Source: Xanthomonas sp. Leaf148 | GTDB lineage: Bacteria; Pseudomonadota; Gammaproteobacteria; Xanthomonadales; Xanthomonadaceae | Assembly: GCF_001423585.1 (NCBI RefSeq) | Contig: NZ_LMOP01000008.1 | Coordinates: 1,439,118-1,503,117 of the forward strand | Direction: 5' to 3' | DNA: 64,000 nt | Shown here: piece after piece, positions 52,441 to 61,926 of the stretch | Position numbering within the stretch: position 1 is the stretch's first letter | Layout of the letters: each line of letters starts with the position of its first letter | Position numbers and translations under genes: made by a program | The notes under the pieces: model-generated | What the model was told of the DNA's origin: nothing | The model's database searches: none | The model's input: the letters and a program-made list of their open reading frames with translations, nothing else

Positions 52441-53670
52441 ATGAGTGCCGTGTCATCCCAGGAGTCTGCAGGCCTGACTGTTGCGCAGACGTTGGAGGCC
52501 GTGCATGCGCTGGCCTATCCGGTCGACACGCATCTGGATTCGCTGTATCTGTCGCGGGTGGGCGGTTACGATTTCTGGAAAGGCGACTGGAAGGCGCATC
52601 GACGCTCGTTGATCCTCTGGCTGATGAACAAGACCTCGCCGAGAGGTCGCAATCAACCGCTGATGCACCATGTGAGTGGCCCCGATTTTCTTGCAGGCGG
52701 TTACGGCGGTGCCTGTTTCAGCGCCCACGCGCTCTGGGAAAACCTCGTTGCCGTGCCGTTCCTCGACCCCTGGAAAAACTGGGTGGATCATCGGCGCTAT
52801 GTCGAGGCGATGGTGGAAGCGAGCCGGGGACGCTTACGGTTGGCACGCAGTGCCGCCGAGCTGCGTGCGATTCGGGCCGAAGGTCTGTGTTGCGCGATCC
52901 TGTCGTTGGAGGGGGCGCATATGCTCGGTCCACGCGGCAGTCGCAGCCAGGCGTTGCGGCTGGAGCGTCTGGGCACCGCTGCCAAGGAAGGGGCCGCCTA
53001 CCTGACACTCAACCATTTCAGCCATACCGACATCTCGCAGGCCGGCTATGCCGCGCTCAATCCGTGGCGCATGATCGAGGGGGCAGGTCTGTCGGAATTC
53101 GGTCGGCAGGTCGTGGAGCGCTGCATCGCGGTCGGACTGCTGGTGGATCTTTCGCATACATCGAGCCAGGGGGTGATCGACGCGTGCGAGATCTGCGTGC
53201 AGCGCAACGTGCCGGCCATGGCCTCGCACGCCGCATCGCGCAGCATTACCAGGGGCACCGAAACGCGGCCATCGCATCATCTCGAGCGCGGCTTCGACGA
53301 TGCGGCGATCCGCGCCATCGTGCAAACCGGTGGCTGCATCAGCGTCATTCTGGCGCCGTACTTTCTGCAACATGCGTATCTGGCCGACGACACGCCGAAT
53401 ATGGATGCCGATCTGGCCTTCGTCATTGGCTACTACGAAGCCTTTGCCCGGCTGATCGCCGGCATGGGAATCGTCGAAGATCCGTGGAAGCATCTGAGTT
53501 TCGGTAGCGATTTCGATGGCGGCATCTCCAGCCTGCCGATCGGCATGCGCAGCGGCGCGGATCTGCCCCGGCTCACCCAGGCGATGCTCGACGCAGGCTG
53601 GCCCATCCAGCGCATCGTCGATGTCTATAGCGGCAATTTCGTGCGCATCTGGGAGCAGGTGCGGCCATAG
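52441..53670 (+). CDS. Membrane dipeptidase (M19, renal dipeptidase family)
   Basis: 409 residues, zinc dipeptidase of the amidohydrolase fold. Metal ligands are visible as His-x-Asp in VDTHLDS, Glu in LSLEGAH, His in LLVDLSHTS and in MASHAASR, and Asp in FGSDFDGG. It hydrolyses dipeptides, including ones with D-residues. No signal peptide is apparent. The ATG at 52441 follows GGAG at a good distance; a GTG at 52402 is an alternative that would shorten the leader to about 12 bases. Stands alone, followed by a dispersed repeat. Confidence 0.9.
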   Translation: MSAVSSQESAGLTVAQTLEAVHALAYPVDTHLDSLYLSRVGGYDFWKGDWKAHRRSLILWLMNKTSPRGRNQPLMHHVSGPDFLAGGYGGACFSAHALWENLVAVPFLDPWKNWVDHRRYVEAMVEASRGRLRLARSAAELRAIRAEGLCCAILSLEGAHMLGPRGSRSQALRLERLGTAAKEGAAYLTLNHFSHTDISQAGYAALNPWRMIEGAGLSEFGRQVVERCIAVGLLVDLSHTSSQGVIDACEICVQRNVPAMASHAASRSITRGTETRPSHHLERGFDDAAIRAIVQTGGCISVILAPYFLQHAYLADDTPNMDADLAFVIGYYEAFARLIAGMGIVEDPWKHLSFGSDFDGGISSLPIGMRSGADLPRLTQAMLDAGWPIQRIVDVYSGNFVRIWEQVRP

Positions 53671-53763
53671 CGGCCTGGGTGATGCCGTGGCGGCATGGGA
53701 GGCCAATGCGCTGTCAAGCGGCTCGGCGGTGCCGGTGCCGGTGCCGGCAGGGAGGCGGACGAC

Positions 53764-53914
53764 TAAGAGCAGCTAACAAAACTCCTGTGCTCACCGCCAG
53801 GCGGGCGCGGCCGGTGCTCGGTGCGGCATGTATCCCCCCTCGTACACTCCGGTTCCTCCGCGCCGTCCACACCCACCTGACGACTGCTCGCTACGTTTTG
53901 TTCGCCGCTGTAAG
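53764..53914 (+). repeat. Dispersed inverted-repeat element, copy 5
   Basis: AAGAGCAGCTAACAAAAC at the left, interior CACCGCCAGGCGGGCGCGG, GGTGCTCGG, CGTACACTCCGGTTCC, GACGACTGCTCGCTACG, and GTTTTGTTCGCCGCTGTAA at the right. Very close to copy 1. It lies between the dipeptidase gene and cydA. Confidence 0.88.
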
Positions 53915-54181
53915 TGCACGGCGAGCGGTGCGACGTGCGCGCATCGTCTGAGCGGGTCGCACTGATCAGGGCCTTGCCGCATGCGCACCGGTGCGCCGTT
54001 TTTGCCTGGCAGCTGCGACACACTGCCGCAGATGCGACGCCATGTCGCATCGGGAACGGGCGCATCCGTCCATACCATGTTGGTGTCGCGTAGACGTCGC
54101 GATCGACCACCGCAGTGTGTCTCGGCGATCGATTTGCAGCGTGTGCGCCGACGCTTCCCACCTTTTCCTGGAGCACTCTCC
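53915..54181. promoter_or_regulatory. cydA upstream region
   Basis: About 270 bases ahead of cydA, with no gene. An open frame runs through it in phase with cydA, but the product lacks similarity until the GTG at 54182. No FNR-type site was recognised. Confidence 0.4.
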
Positions 54182-55579
54182 GTGGACGCTCTGCTGCTAT
54201 CGCGTATCCAGTTCGGATTCGTCATCGCCTTCCACGTCTTGTTTCCCGCCTTCACCATCGGGCTTTCCAGCTTGCTGGCGTTTCTGGAATGGCGCTGGTT
54301 GCGCACTCGTCTGCCGGTCTGGCGCGAGCTGTATTTCTTCTGGCAAAAAATCTTTGCCGTGTCGTTCGGCATGGGTGTGGTCAGCGGCATCGTGATGGCC
54401 TTCCAGTTCGGTGCCAACTGGCCGGAACTGAGCCGCATTGCGGGCGGGGTGATCGGGCCGTTGCTGAGCTACGAAGTGCTCACCGCGTTCTTCCTCGAAG
54501 CCAGTTTTCTGGGCGTGATGATGTTCGGGTGGGGACGCATTTCCGAGCGCCTGCACTTCTTTGCCACCTGCATGGTGGCGCTGGGCACGCTGTTGTCCAC
54601 ATTCTGGATTCTTTCCTCCAACAGCTGGTTGCAGACGCCGGCCGGCTACGAGGTGATCGAGGGCATCGTGCATCCGGTGGACTGGTTGAAGATCATCTTC
54701 AATCCCTCGTTTCCGTATCGGCTTGCGCACATGGCGCTGGGCTCGTTCATCACCACCTGTTTTGTGGTGGGCGCGGTAGGTGCGTGGTATCTGCATCGCG
54801 GCGTGCACCGCGAGGCCGGCCTGCGCATGCTCAAGCTGGCGGTGGTGTTCGCGTCCATCACCGTGCCGCTGCAGATCTTCGTCGGCGACATGCATGGCTT
54901 GAATACGCTCAAGCATCAGCCGATGAAGATCGCGGCGATGGAAGCGCACTGGCATGCCGAAGAGCCGGGCAAGGGATTCCCGCTGGTGGTGTTCGCCCTG
55001 CCGAATGCGCAGGCCGAGCGTAACGACTACGAGCTGGCGATTCCGCGCCTGGGCAGCCTGATCCTGACCCACAGCCTGGACGGCAACATCGCGCCGCTGA
55101 CCTCGGTGCCGGCGCACGACCGCCCGCCGGTGACGCCGGTGTTCTTCGCCTTCCGCATCATGGTGGGGATCGGCTCGTTGATGTTGCTGGTGGCCTGGGT
55201 GTCGGCATTCGCGTTGTGGCGCGGCAAGCTGTTGCAGTGGCGCTGGTTGCTGGCGACCTGGCGCTGGATGCTGCCGAGCGGCTTCATCGCGCTGATCTCC
55301 GGCTGGTTTGTGACTGAAATGGGCCGGCAGCCGTACGTGGTCTATGGGCTGCTGCGCACCGCCGATGCGGTGGGGCCGCAGTCGGCGCTGATGACCGCTA
55401 TCTCGTTGGCGGTGTACGTGGCCGGCTATGCCTTCGTGTTCGGCTGGGGCATCTGGTACCTGGTCAAGATCGGCAAGACCGGGCCGACCCCGCACGATGC
55501 ACCGCATCTGGACCATGGCGAACACACCCCCGCACGGCCGCTGTCGGCGGCCGATGCATCGATCGACGGAGCCGCATGA
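54182..55579 (+). CDS. cydA: Cytochrome bd-type (CIO) quinol oxidase subunit I
   Basis: 465 residues starting at GTG 54182, where similarity begins. Inner-membrane terminal oxidase that passes electrons from quinol to oxygen. Haem ligand His18 is in IAFHVLFPAFTIG; a second His lies in FPYRLAHMALGS; the conserved GWFVTEMGRQPY segment marks the C-terminal half. The periplasmic Q loop is short (about GDMHGLN to RPPVTPVFF), as in cyanide-insensitive CioA proteins and unlike the long-loop E. coli CydA. Its last base pairs overlap cydB (ATGA). Confidence 0.95.
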   Translation: MDALLLSRIQFGFVIAFHVLFPAFTIGLSSLLAFLEWRWLRTRLPVWRELYFFWQKIFAVSFGMGVVSGIVMAFQFGANWPELSRIAGGVIGPLLSYEVLTAFFLEASFLGVMMFGWGRISERLHFFATCMVALGTLLSTFWILSSNSWLQTPAGYEVIEGIVHPVDWLKIIFNPSFPYRLAHMALGSFITTCFVVGAVGAWYLHRGVHREAGLRMLKLAVVFASITVPLQIFVGDMHGLNTLKHQPMKIAAMEAHWHAEEPGKGFPLVVFALPNAQAERNDYELAIPRLGSLILTHSLDGNIAPLTSVPAHDRPPVTPVFFAFRIMVGIGSLMLLVAWVSAFALWRGKLLQWRWLLATWRWMLPSGFIALISGWFVTEMGRQPYVVYGLLRTADAVGPQSALMTAISLAVYVAGYAFVFGWGIWYLVKIGKTGPTPHDAPHLDHGEHTPARPLSAADASIDGAA

Positions 55580-56595
55580 TGGACATGACAACAGTGTTGC
55601 CGGTGGCATGGTTTGCGGTGATCGGCTTCGGGGTGCTGATGTACGTAGTGCTGGACGGCTTCGTGCTCGGCATCGGCATCCTGGCGCCGTTTCGCAAGGA
55701 CGAAGCACAGCTGGACCTGATGATGAACACTGCCGCGCCGATCTGGGACGGCAACGAAACCTGGCTGGTGCTGGGCGGGGCAGGGCTGCTGGCGGCGTTT
55801 CCGAAGGCCTACGCAGTGATTCTGTCGTCGTTGTATCTGCCGGTGTTGCTGATGGTGATGGCGTTGGTGTTCCGCGGTGTGGCGTTCGAGTTCCGGTTCA
55901 AGGCACAGCGTTCGCGGCGGCTATGGAGCAACGCGTTTGCCGCCGGCTCGATTCTGGCCACCTTCGCGCAGGGCGTGATCCTGGGCGCACTGGTGCAGGG
56001 CCTGCCGATCGAGAACGACCGCTATGTCGGCGGGATCTGGGGCTGGTTCAGCCCGTTTGCGATGTTGACCGGCGCGGCATTGGTATTCGGTTATGCGCTG
56101 CTCGGCAGCACCTGGTTGATCCTCAAGACCGAAGGCCACGTGCAAGCGCTGGCGCGTCAGCTGAGCCGGCCACTGACCCTCAGCGTGCTGGTCTTCATCG
56201 GCCTGGTCAGCGCGTGGCTGCCGTCGTTGCAATCGCATGTGATGGATCGCTGGTTCAACGATGCGCATTACCTGTGGCTGATGCCGGTGCCGGTGCTGGT
56301 TGCCGTGGTGGGCTATGCGCTGTGGCGCGCGACCGAACCGGGGCGGCCGGACACACCGCCGTTCCTGCTGGCGATGGGCTTGTTCGTGCTCGGGTTTCTG
56401 GGCCTGGTGCTGGGCATGTGGCCGTATCTGGTGCCGCCGGTCTACACCATCTGGCAGGCCGCCGCTCCGCAGTCTTCGCAACTGTTCGCGATAGTGGGTC
56501 TGGTGATGTTGCTGCCGCTGATCCTGGGCTACACGGTGTGGTCGTACCGGGTGTTCCGCGGCAAGATCACTGCGGAGACTGGTTACCACCATTGA
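55576..56595 (+). CDS. cydB: Cytochrome bd-type (CIO) quinol oxidase subunit II
   Basis: 339 residues, eight or nine membrane segments. Signatures are GFGVLMYVVLDGFVLGIGIL near the N terminus and NTAAPIWDGNETWLVLGGAGLLAAFPKAYA. It pairs with CydA. The ATG overlaps the cydA stop by four bases, so they are translationally coupled. No small CydX-type frame was found directly downstream and the CydCD assembly exporter is not in the window. Confidence 0.95.
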   Translation: MMDMTTVLPVAWFAVIGFGVLMYVVLDGFVLGIGILAPFRKDEAQLDLMMNTAAPIWDGNETWLVLGGAGLLAAFPKAYAVILSSLYLPVLLMVMALVFRGVAFEFRFKAQRSRRLWSNAFAAGSILATFAQGVILGALVQGLPIENDRYVGGIWGWFSPFAMLTGAALVFGYALLGSTWLILKTEGHVQALARQLSRPLTLSVLVFIGLVSAWLPSLQSHVMDRWFNDAHYLWLMPVPVLVAVVGYALWRATEPGRPDTPPFLLAMGLFVLGFLGLVLGMWPYLVPPVYTIWQAAAPQSSQLFAIVGLVMLLPLILGYTVWSYRVFRGKITAETGYHH

Positions 56596-56761
56596 TGGCG
56601 GCGGTTAGGTCTTCGGGTGCTGTGCGGGTTGAAATCAACTGGCAGGCGCAACGCGCGGTAGCGTCAGGTAGGCGCCGGCAGAATCACCGCCGGCCTTCGC
56701 CTTCACTGCAGCAGTCGCCGCGCGCCTGAGCGCGCGTCCACTGCATCCAACTGCAACATGC

Positions 56762-57559
56762 TCAGCGCAGGCGCTGCTTGAACATCCATTCCCACATTGC
56801 CGGGTCCGCGTAGGTCGCGTCCCAGACGTTGTGGTTGCCTTCGGGATATTCGCTGTAGCGCAGGTTGGCGCCCACGCCTTTTGCCGCGCGGTATAGCGCG
56901 CGGTCGTCGTGCGGTGGCACGGAGGTGTCCTTGGCGCCATGGAACGTCCAGATCGGGACGTGCTTGAGCTGGGTGACCGCCGCCGTGTACGGGTCGGCTT
57001 CCTTGGCCACCAGGCTGACGTACAGCGTGTGGCGCTCGTCGCGTGGCGCCTTGAGTGCGCCGCAGACCGGCACGATCGCGGCGAATCGCTGCGGCTGCAT
57101 CAGCCCGATTTCCCACGCCCCATAACCGCCCATCGAGATGCCGGTGAGGTAGGTGCGTTGTGGGTCGGCAGCGAACTCGGCGCTGGCCGCATCCAGCGCA
57201 GCGATCGCCATGCGCGCATTGATGCCCAGCCATTCCTCGTCGTCGGGCACCTGCGGCAATACCACCAGCGCAGGGAATTCGGCGGTGTGTTCGCTCAAGT
57301 AAGGGCCGACACCGACTTCGGCCTGATCGCGACCGTTGTCGCCGCGCTCGCCCGAGCCATGCAGAAACAACACGATCGGCCGTGGCTGCGGCGCCTTGGC
57401 GGCCGGCACGAACACCTGATAGCGATATAGCCGGCCCTCCAGCTGCAGGGTGCGGGCGACGAAGTGGCCGCGCCGCCCGTCGTGCTGGCGCTCAGCCATG
57501 CTGGAGCAACCGGCGAGTACCAGCGCAAGAATTGCAAATAAGACGCAACGAACGATCAC
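56762..57559 (-). CDS. Lipoprotein alpha/beta-hydrolase (esterase/phospholipase type)
   Basis: 265 residues. Start at GTG 57559, which has GGGGAG nine bases upstream; the signal IVRCVLFAILALVLAGC places lipidation at the Cys of LAGC. The catalytic fold is shown by IVLFLHGSGERGDNG, the nucleophile in GISMGGYGAWE, the acid in FHGAKDTSVP and the His in EGNHNVWD. It is a relative of feruloyl- and polyhydroxybutyrate-depolymerase-like esterases and probably acts on esters at the cell envelope. Convergent with cydB, leftward, 139 bases before the mgtE stop. Confidence 0.88.
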   Translation of the reverse strand: MIVRCVLFAILALVLAGCSSMAERQHDGRRGHFVARTLQLEGRLYRYQVFVPAAKAPQPRPIVLFLHGSGERGDNGRDQAEVGVGPYLSEHTAEFPALVVLPQVPDDEEWLGINARMAIAALDAASAEFAADPQRTYLTGISMGGYGAWEIGLMQPQRFAAIVPVCGALKAPRDERHTLYVSLVAKEADPYTAAVTQLKHVPIWTFHGAKDTSVPPHDDRALYRAAKGVGANLRYSEYPEGNHNVWDATYADPAMWEWMFKQRLR

Positions 57560-57698
57560 GCAGCACTCCCCATCGATCACAGAACTGCAGTATCGCCGCA
57601 TGCAGCTGCGCTGGCACGTCGCGCTGCGGCGATCTGCATGGACGCGTCATGCGGTCCTTCACTCTTGGCTGCGCACACACACGATCAGGCGCACGCGC

Positions 57699-59060
57699 TC
57701 ACGGCATCAGGATCAACGTGGCCAGGCCCAGGAAGCTCAAAAAGCCCATCACGTCGGTCAGCGTGGTCAGGATCACGCCGCCTGCCAGCGCCGGATCGAA
57801 GCCCAACCGTTTGAGCGTCACCGGCACCAGCACGCCACCGAAGGCAGCGGTGAGCATGTTCAAGGTCAGCGCGGTGCCGATCACCAGCGACAGCATCGGC
57901 TGACGGAACCAGGCCAACACGATCAGGCCAAGCCCCACGCCCAGGAACAGGCCGTTGATCAGCGCGACCGTGAGTTCCTTCTTGAGCAGGGTCATCACGT
58001 TGGACGAGCCGATCTGCCCCAGCGCCAGGCCGCGCACCATCAGCGCCAGCACCTGGGTGCCGGCGTTACCGCCCATGCCGGCCACGATCGGCATCAATGC
58101 CGCAAGCGCCACCAGTTTTTCGATGGTGCCTTCGAAGCGGCTGACAACGCTGGAGGCGAGAAAAGCGGTGCATAGATTGATGCCCAGCCAGATCAGCCGG
58201 CGACGGAATGCACGCCGCGCCGGGCTGAACATGTCCTCGTCTTCGTCCAAGCCGGCCGCGCTCATGGCCTGGTGCTCGGCCTGCTCGCGGATGATGTCCA
58301 CCACGTCATCGATGGTGATGCGGCCGAGCAGGATGTTGTTGTCGTCCACCACCGGGGCGGAGATCCAGTCGTGATCGGAGAAGCGCCGCGCCACCTCGTC
58401 CGATCCATCGCCCACATCGATCGCCGGTTGTTCGTCGTCGATCAAGCGGTTGACCGGCGTGCTGTCCTCATGCGTAACCAGCGCGGCCAGCGACACACGC
58501 CCCAGATACTGATGACGTCGGCTCACCACATACAGGTGATCGGTGTGATCGGGCAGTTCGCCGCGCAGGCGCAGATAGCGCAGCACCACATCGACATTGA
58601 CGTCGGCGCGCACCGTCACCACGTCCGGGTTCATCAGGCGGCCGGCGGTGTCTTCCGGATACGACAGCACCTGCTCCAGCCGCTCGCGGTTCTCGCGGTC
58701 CATCGACTTGAGCACTTCGTCGATGACGGTGTCGGGCAGGTCTTCGACCAGATTGGCCAGATCGTCGATGTCCAGGTCTTCGACCGCGGCGACGATTTCG
58801 TCGGTGTCCATGTCGGCCAGCAGGCTTTCGCGCACTTCATCGCCGACATGCAACAGCACTTCGCCATCATCTTCCGGGTCGACCAGACCCCACACCACTT
58901 CGCGCTTGCCGGGCGGCAGCGATTCGAGCAGGTTGCCGATCTCCGCCGGCGCCAGCGTGTTGACCAGCCGGCGTACCGGTCCCAGGCGTCCGCTATCCAG
59001 CGCGTCGGACAGCAATCGTAGCTGGCGCGCAGTCTTGTCGTGGCGGACGGCTTCGGCCAT
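57699..59060 (-). CDS. mgtE: Magnesium transporter MgtE
   Basis: 453 residues. The N domain (superhelical MgtE_N, acidic) is followed by two CBS domains (about 140-260; DVVTVRADVNVDVVLRYLRLRG and WISAPVVDDNNILLGRITIDDVVDII) and five membrane helices with MPIVAGMGGNAGTQVLALMVRGLALG and GFDPALAGGVILTTLTDVMGF, the ion-pore signature. It admits Mg2+ and closes at high internal Mg2+ through the acidic N and CBS domains. In this genus it lies next to the PTS genes; here a dispersed repeat separates it from ptsI. Confidence 0.95.
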   Translation of the reverse strand: MAEAVRHDKTARQLRLLSDALDSGRLGPVRRLVNTLAPAEIGNLLESLPPGKREVVWGLVDPEDDGEVLLHVGDEVRESLLADMDTDEIVAAVEDLDIDDLANLVEDLPDTVIDEVLKSMDRENRERLEQVLSYPEDTAGRLMNPDVVTVRADVNVDVVLRYLRLRGELPDHTDHLYVVSRRHQYLGRVSLAALVTHEDSTPVNRLIDDEQPAIDVGDGSDEVARRFSDHDWISAPVVDDNNILLGRITIDDVVDIIREQAEHQAMSAAGLDEDEDMFSPARRAFRRRLIWLGINLCTAFLASSVVSRFEGTIEKLVALAALMPIVAGMGGNAGTQVLALMVRGLALGQIGSSNVMTLLKKELTVALINGLFLGVGLGLIVLAWFRQPMLSLVIGTALTLNMLTAAFGGVLVPVTLKRLGFDPALAGGVILTTLTDVMGFLSFLGLATLILMP

Positions 59061-59325
59061 GCGCGGCTCCCCGGAAGAGTGGACGCGCCGTCAGTAGGAG
59101 ACGCGGTGCTGGATCAGCACGGCATTATCGCTTGCGCATGGTGACGAAACATACAGCGGCGTGGCGATCCGCATGCAGATTGCCGAAGCGATGCAGCAGG
59201 TGCCCTGCAGCGGTGAACGCGTTGCGCAGATTCTTGCCGCATCGGGCCAACGACGTGCGGCGTGCGCAAGTGGCGATGAAATGGCCGACTCTGCGTGTCG
59301 CGGTGCGCGCAGGGCAGAGGCGATC
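59061..59325. other. Interval between mgtE and the repeat copy
   Basis: About 265 bases, probably holding the leftward mgtE promoter. No gene or clear promoter is supported. Confidence 0.4.
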
Positions 59326-59470
59326 AGATCGCCTAACAACACGTAGCGAGCAGTCGTCAGCTGGGTGCGGGCTGCGCGGAGGAACCAGATGTCCGTGTGG
59401 TACATGCCGCACCGAGCACCGGCTGCGCACGCATGGCGGTGAACACAGTCGTTTTGTTGGCTGCTCTCAG
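59326..59470 (-). repeat. Dispersed inverted-repeat element, copy 6 (inverted)
   Basis: CTAACAACACGTAGCGAGCA, GTCGTCAGCTGGGTG, GGAGGAACCAGATG, CCGAGCACCGGCTGCGC and GTCGTTTTGTTGGCTGCTCT match the reverse complement of copies 1, 2 and 5. It ends 12 bases before the ptsI stop and so forms the end of the ptsI transcript. Confidence 0.82.
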
Positions 59471-59482
59471 TCGCCCGTCGCG

Positions 59483-61213
59483 CTACCGCAACACGCCCTG
59501 CGCATTGCAGGCCAGCCACTTCTCGATGCCCTTGCGGTCGCGTGCGCGCAATAGTTTGTCGCCATGCACGCGCAGCTCGCCCAGGTGGATGTCGCGTACC
59601 GCGCGGCGCACTTCCAGCAAGGTGGCCGGGTGCAGGCTGAATTCGGTGAGCCCCAACGCCAGCAACATCGGCACGAACCGCGGGTCGCCGGCAATCTCGC
59701 CGCACACCGCCACCGGCTTGCCGTACGCCCGCCCGGTGGCGATCACCTGCGCAATCAGCCGCAACACCGCCGGATGCAGTGGCGAATACAACTCGCCCAG
59801 CGCCTCGTTGTTGCGATCCACCGCCAGCAGGTACTGCACCAGATCGTTGGTGCCGATCGACAGGAAGTCGATGTCGTCGATAAAGCAATCCAGCGCCAGC
59901 GCCGCGGCAGGCACCTCGATCATCGCGCCGAGCGGAATGTGCTCGGCAATCTCGTGGCCTTCGTCGCGCAGCTGCGCGGTGAGCTTTTTCAGCTGTTTGC
60001 GCACCAACTGGATTTCTTCGCGGCCGCTGACCATCGGCACCAGGATGCGCACCGGGCCGTAGCCGGAGGCGCGCAGGATCGCGCGCAACTGCGCCTGCGC
60101 CACCGCAGGGCGGGCTAGCGACAGGCGCACGCCACGCAGGCCCAGGGCCGGGTTGTCTTCGTCGCTCAAGGTCAGGCCGGTGCGGTCGGCCTTGTCGGCG
60201 CCCAGATCCAGCGTGCGAATGGTCACCGGGCGGCCGCTCATGCCCAGTACGGTGTCGCGATAGGTGTGGAACTGCTCGTCTTCGTCCGGCAGCTCGTTGC
60301 GCTGCAGGAACAGGAATTCGGTGCGGTACAGGCCCAGACCGCTGGCGCCCAGGGCATGCGCGCGCGCGACGTCTTCCAGCGACTCGGCGTTGGCCAGCAG
60401 GGTGATATCGACGTTGTCGCGGGTGCGCGTGGGCTTGGAACGCAGCCGGCCGAGTTCGCGCTGCTCCTTGGCCAGCGTGCGTAAACGCTCGCGGTAGTCG
60501 CGCAGATGGTCGGGCGTGGGGTCGACGATCACCTGGCCGGAGCCGGCATCGACGATCAGGACATCGCCATCGTCGATCCGCTGCACCGCATCGGCCACGC
60601 CCACCACCAGCGGCAGATGCAGGCTGCGCGCCAGGATCGCGCTATGCGACAGCGCGCTGCCGGCGGTGGTGACGATGCCGACCACGCCTTGCGCCTGCAG
60701 CTGCGCCAGTTCGGACGGCGCCACGTTGTCGCAGACCAGGATCTCGCCGGCCACGCCCTTGAGGTCGGGCGCACGCTTGTGCAAGAACGCATGAATGCGG
60801 CCGATCACGTGATCCAGATCGTCCATGCGGCTCTTGAGATACGCGTCTTCCATGCCATCGAACACTGCCGCCAGCCGGTCGCGCTGCACGCGCAGCGCGT
60901 AGTCGGCACTGTAGCGGTGGGTGCGGATCAGCTCATCCAGCCCCTGCAGCAATTCCGGGTCGTCCAGCAGCAGCGCATGCAGTTCGAGAAATTCGCCGAC
61001 TTCGCGCGCCAGCGCGCCATGCAGGCGATCGCGCAGCTCCTGCATTTCGACGCGTGCTGCCTCGATGGCGGTGTGCAGGCGCTGCAACTGCGTTTCCACC
61101 TGGTTGGCGGGCACGCGTTGTTCGGCCACTTCCAGCGTGTGGCTCTGGCGTACGCGCGCACGCCCGAGCGCATTGCCGCGTGAGGCGCCATGTCCGCGCA
61201 GGCGCAGACTCAT
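59483..61213 (-). CDS. ptsI: Phosphoenolpyruvate-protein phosphotransferase (Enzyme I)
   Basis: 576 residues. Takes phosphate from PEP and passes it to HPr. The phospho-His is His190 (GSALSHSAILARSLHLPLVVG), and the PEP/Mg site is shown by LYRTEFLFLQR, MIEVPAAALALDCF, LSIGTNDLVQYLLAVDR and the active Cys in VAVCGEIAGDP. It follows ptsH by 58 bases in the leftward operon. No sugar-specific EIIBC is adjacent, so the relay may mainly regulate, with EIIA-Man-type protein and HprK. Confidence 0.97.
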   Translation of the reverse strand: MSLRLRGHGASRGNALGRARVRQSHTLEVAEQRVPANQVETQLQRLHTAIEAARVEMQELRDRLHGALAREVGEFLELHALLLDDPELLQGLDELIRTHRYSADYALRVQRDRLAAVFDGMEDAYLKSRMDDLDHVIGRIHAFLHKRAPDLKGVAGEILVCDNVAPSELAQLQAQGVVGIVTTAGSALSHSAILARSLHLPLVVGVADAVQRIDDGDVLIVDAGSGQVIVDPTPDHLRDYRERLRTLAKEQRELGRLRSKPTRTRDNVDITLLANAESLEDVARAHALGASGLGLYRTEFLFLQRNELPDEDEQFHTYRDTVLGMSGRPVTIRTLDLGADKADRTGLTLSDEDNPALGLRGVRLSLARPAVAQAQLRAILRASGYGPVRILVPMVSGREEIQLVRKQLKKLTAQLRDEGHEIAEHIPLGAMIEVPAAALALDCFIDDIDFLSIGTNDLVQYLLAVDRNNEALGELYSPLHPAVLRLIAQVIATGRAYGKPVAVCGEIAGDPRFVPMLLALGLTEFSLHPATLLEVRRAVRDIHLGELRVHGDKLLRARDRKGIEKWLACNAQGVLR

Positions 61214-61271
61214 GCGTGTGCCTGGCGCAGCGGCGCCGTGTCGGTCGCAACGGCGCCGACGCCGCGCATGC

Positions 61272-61541
61272 TCAGCTGTCCTCGTCGAAACGACGCTCGA
61301 ACAAGTCCACCAGGGCCTGCAAGGCCTCGGCTTCGTCTTCGCCATCCAGGCGCACCACCACGCTGGTGCCTTGGCCGGCGGCCAGCAACATCACGCCCAT
61401 GATGCTCTTGGCGTTCACCTCGCGGCCCTTGGCCGCCAGCGTGGCGTTGCTGCGATAGGACGACAGCGTCTGCACCAGCTTGGCGGTTGCCCGCGCGTGC
61501 AGTCCGAGTCGGTTGGACACAATGAGTTCGCGTTCAAGCAT
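61272..61541 (-). CDS. ptsH: Phosphocarrier protein HPr
   Basis: 89 residues. His15 (LGLHARATAKL) carries phosphate from Enzyme I, and Ser46 (VNAKSIMGVMLLAA) is the target of HPr kinase, which is encoded upstream in the same cluster. Its start overlaps the end of the EIIA gene by eight bases, indicating coupling. Confidence 0.97.
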   Translation of the reverse strand: MLERELIVSNRLGLHARATAKLVQTLSSYRSNATLAAKGREVNAKSIMGVMLLAAGQGTSVVVRLDGEDEAEALQALVDLFERRFDEDS

Positions 61542-61926
61542 CGTCGATGATCGCTCCGTTGCGGGTACCGGCCGCCGCGGTGGCGGGCAGCTCCTGCAAA
61601 CCTTGTTCGGGGTAATTCATCACCCGCAGCAGCATCGGCAGGCTCAGCGCGGACACCCGGCGAACCGGCGTGCCCAGCTTGGCCAACCGGCTGGCGAGGT
61701 TGCTGGGGCTTGCGCCATACAGGTCGGTCATGACCAGCACGCCGTCGCCGCTGTCGACCCGACGCATCGCCGTCGAGGCCTGGGGCAACAATGCGTCCAG
61801 GTCTGCATCGAACGGCACATCGAATGCTTCGGTCTTCAGCGGCAAATGCCGCAACAGCCCCGTCGCCACGTTCAACAACGCTGCGCCGATGCCGGGATGA
61901 GTAATGAGGAGAATGCCACAGGCCAT
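61534..61926 (-). CDS. PTS EIIA component, mannose family
   Basis: 130 residues. The EIIA-Man fold is shown by GILLITHPGIGAALLNVA with phospho-His10, and VLVMTDLYGASPSNLASRL. No IIB, IIC or IID gene is beside it, so it probably acts as a regulatory acceptor of HPr phosphate, as in other proteobacteria with hprK-linked incomplete PTS. First gene of the EIIA-ptsH-ptsI unit. Confidence 0.93.
   Translation of the reverse strand: MACGILLITHPGIGAALLNVATGLLRHLPLKTEAFDVPFDADLDALLPQASTAMRRVDSGDGVLVMTDLYGASPSNLASRLAKLGTPVRRVSALSLPMLLRVMNYPEQGLQELPATAAAGTRNGAIIDDA

Noticed and set aside
56596-56760. Small cydX-type gene after cydB
   Set aside because: No short frame with one membrane segment and ribosome site was found there.
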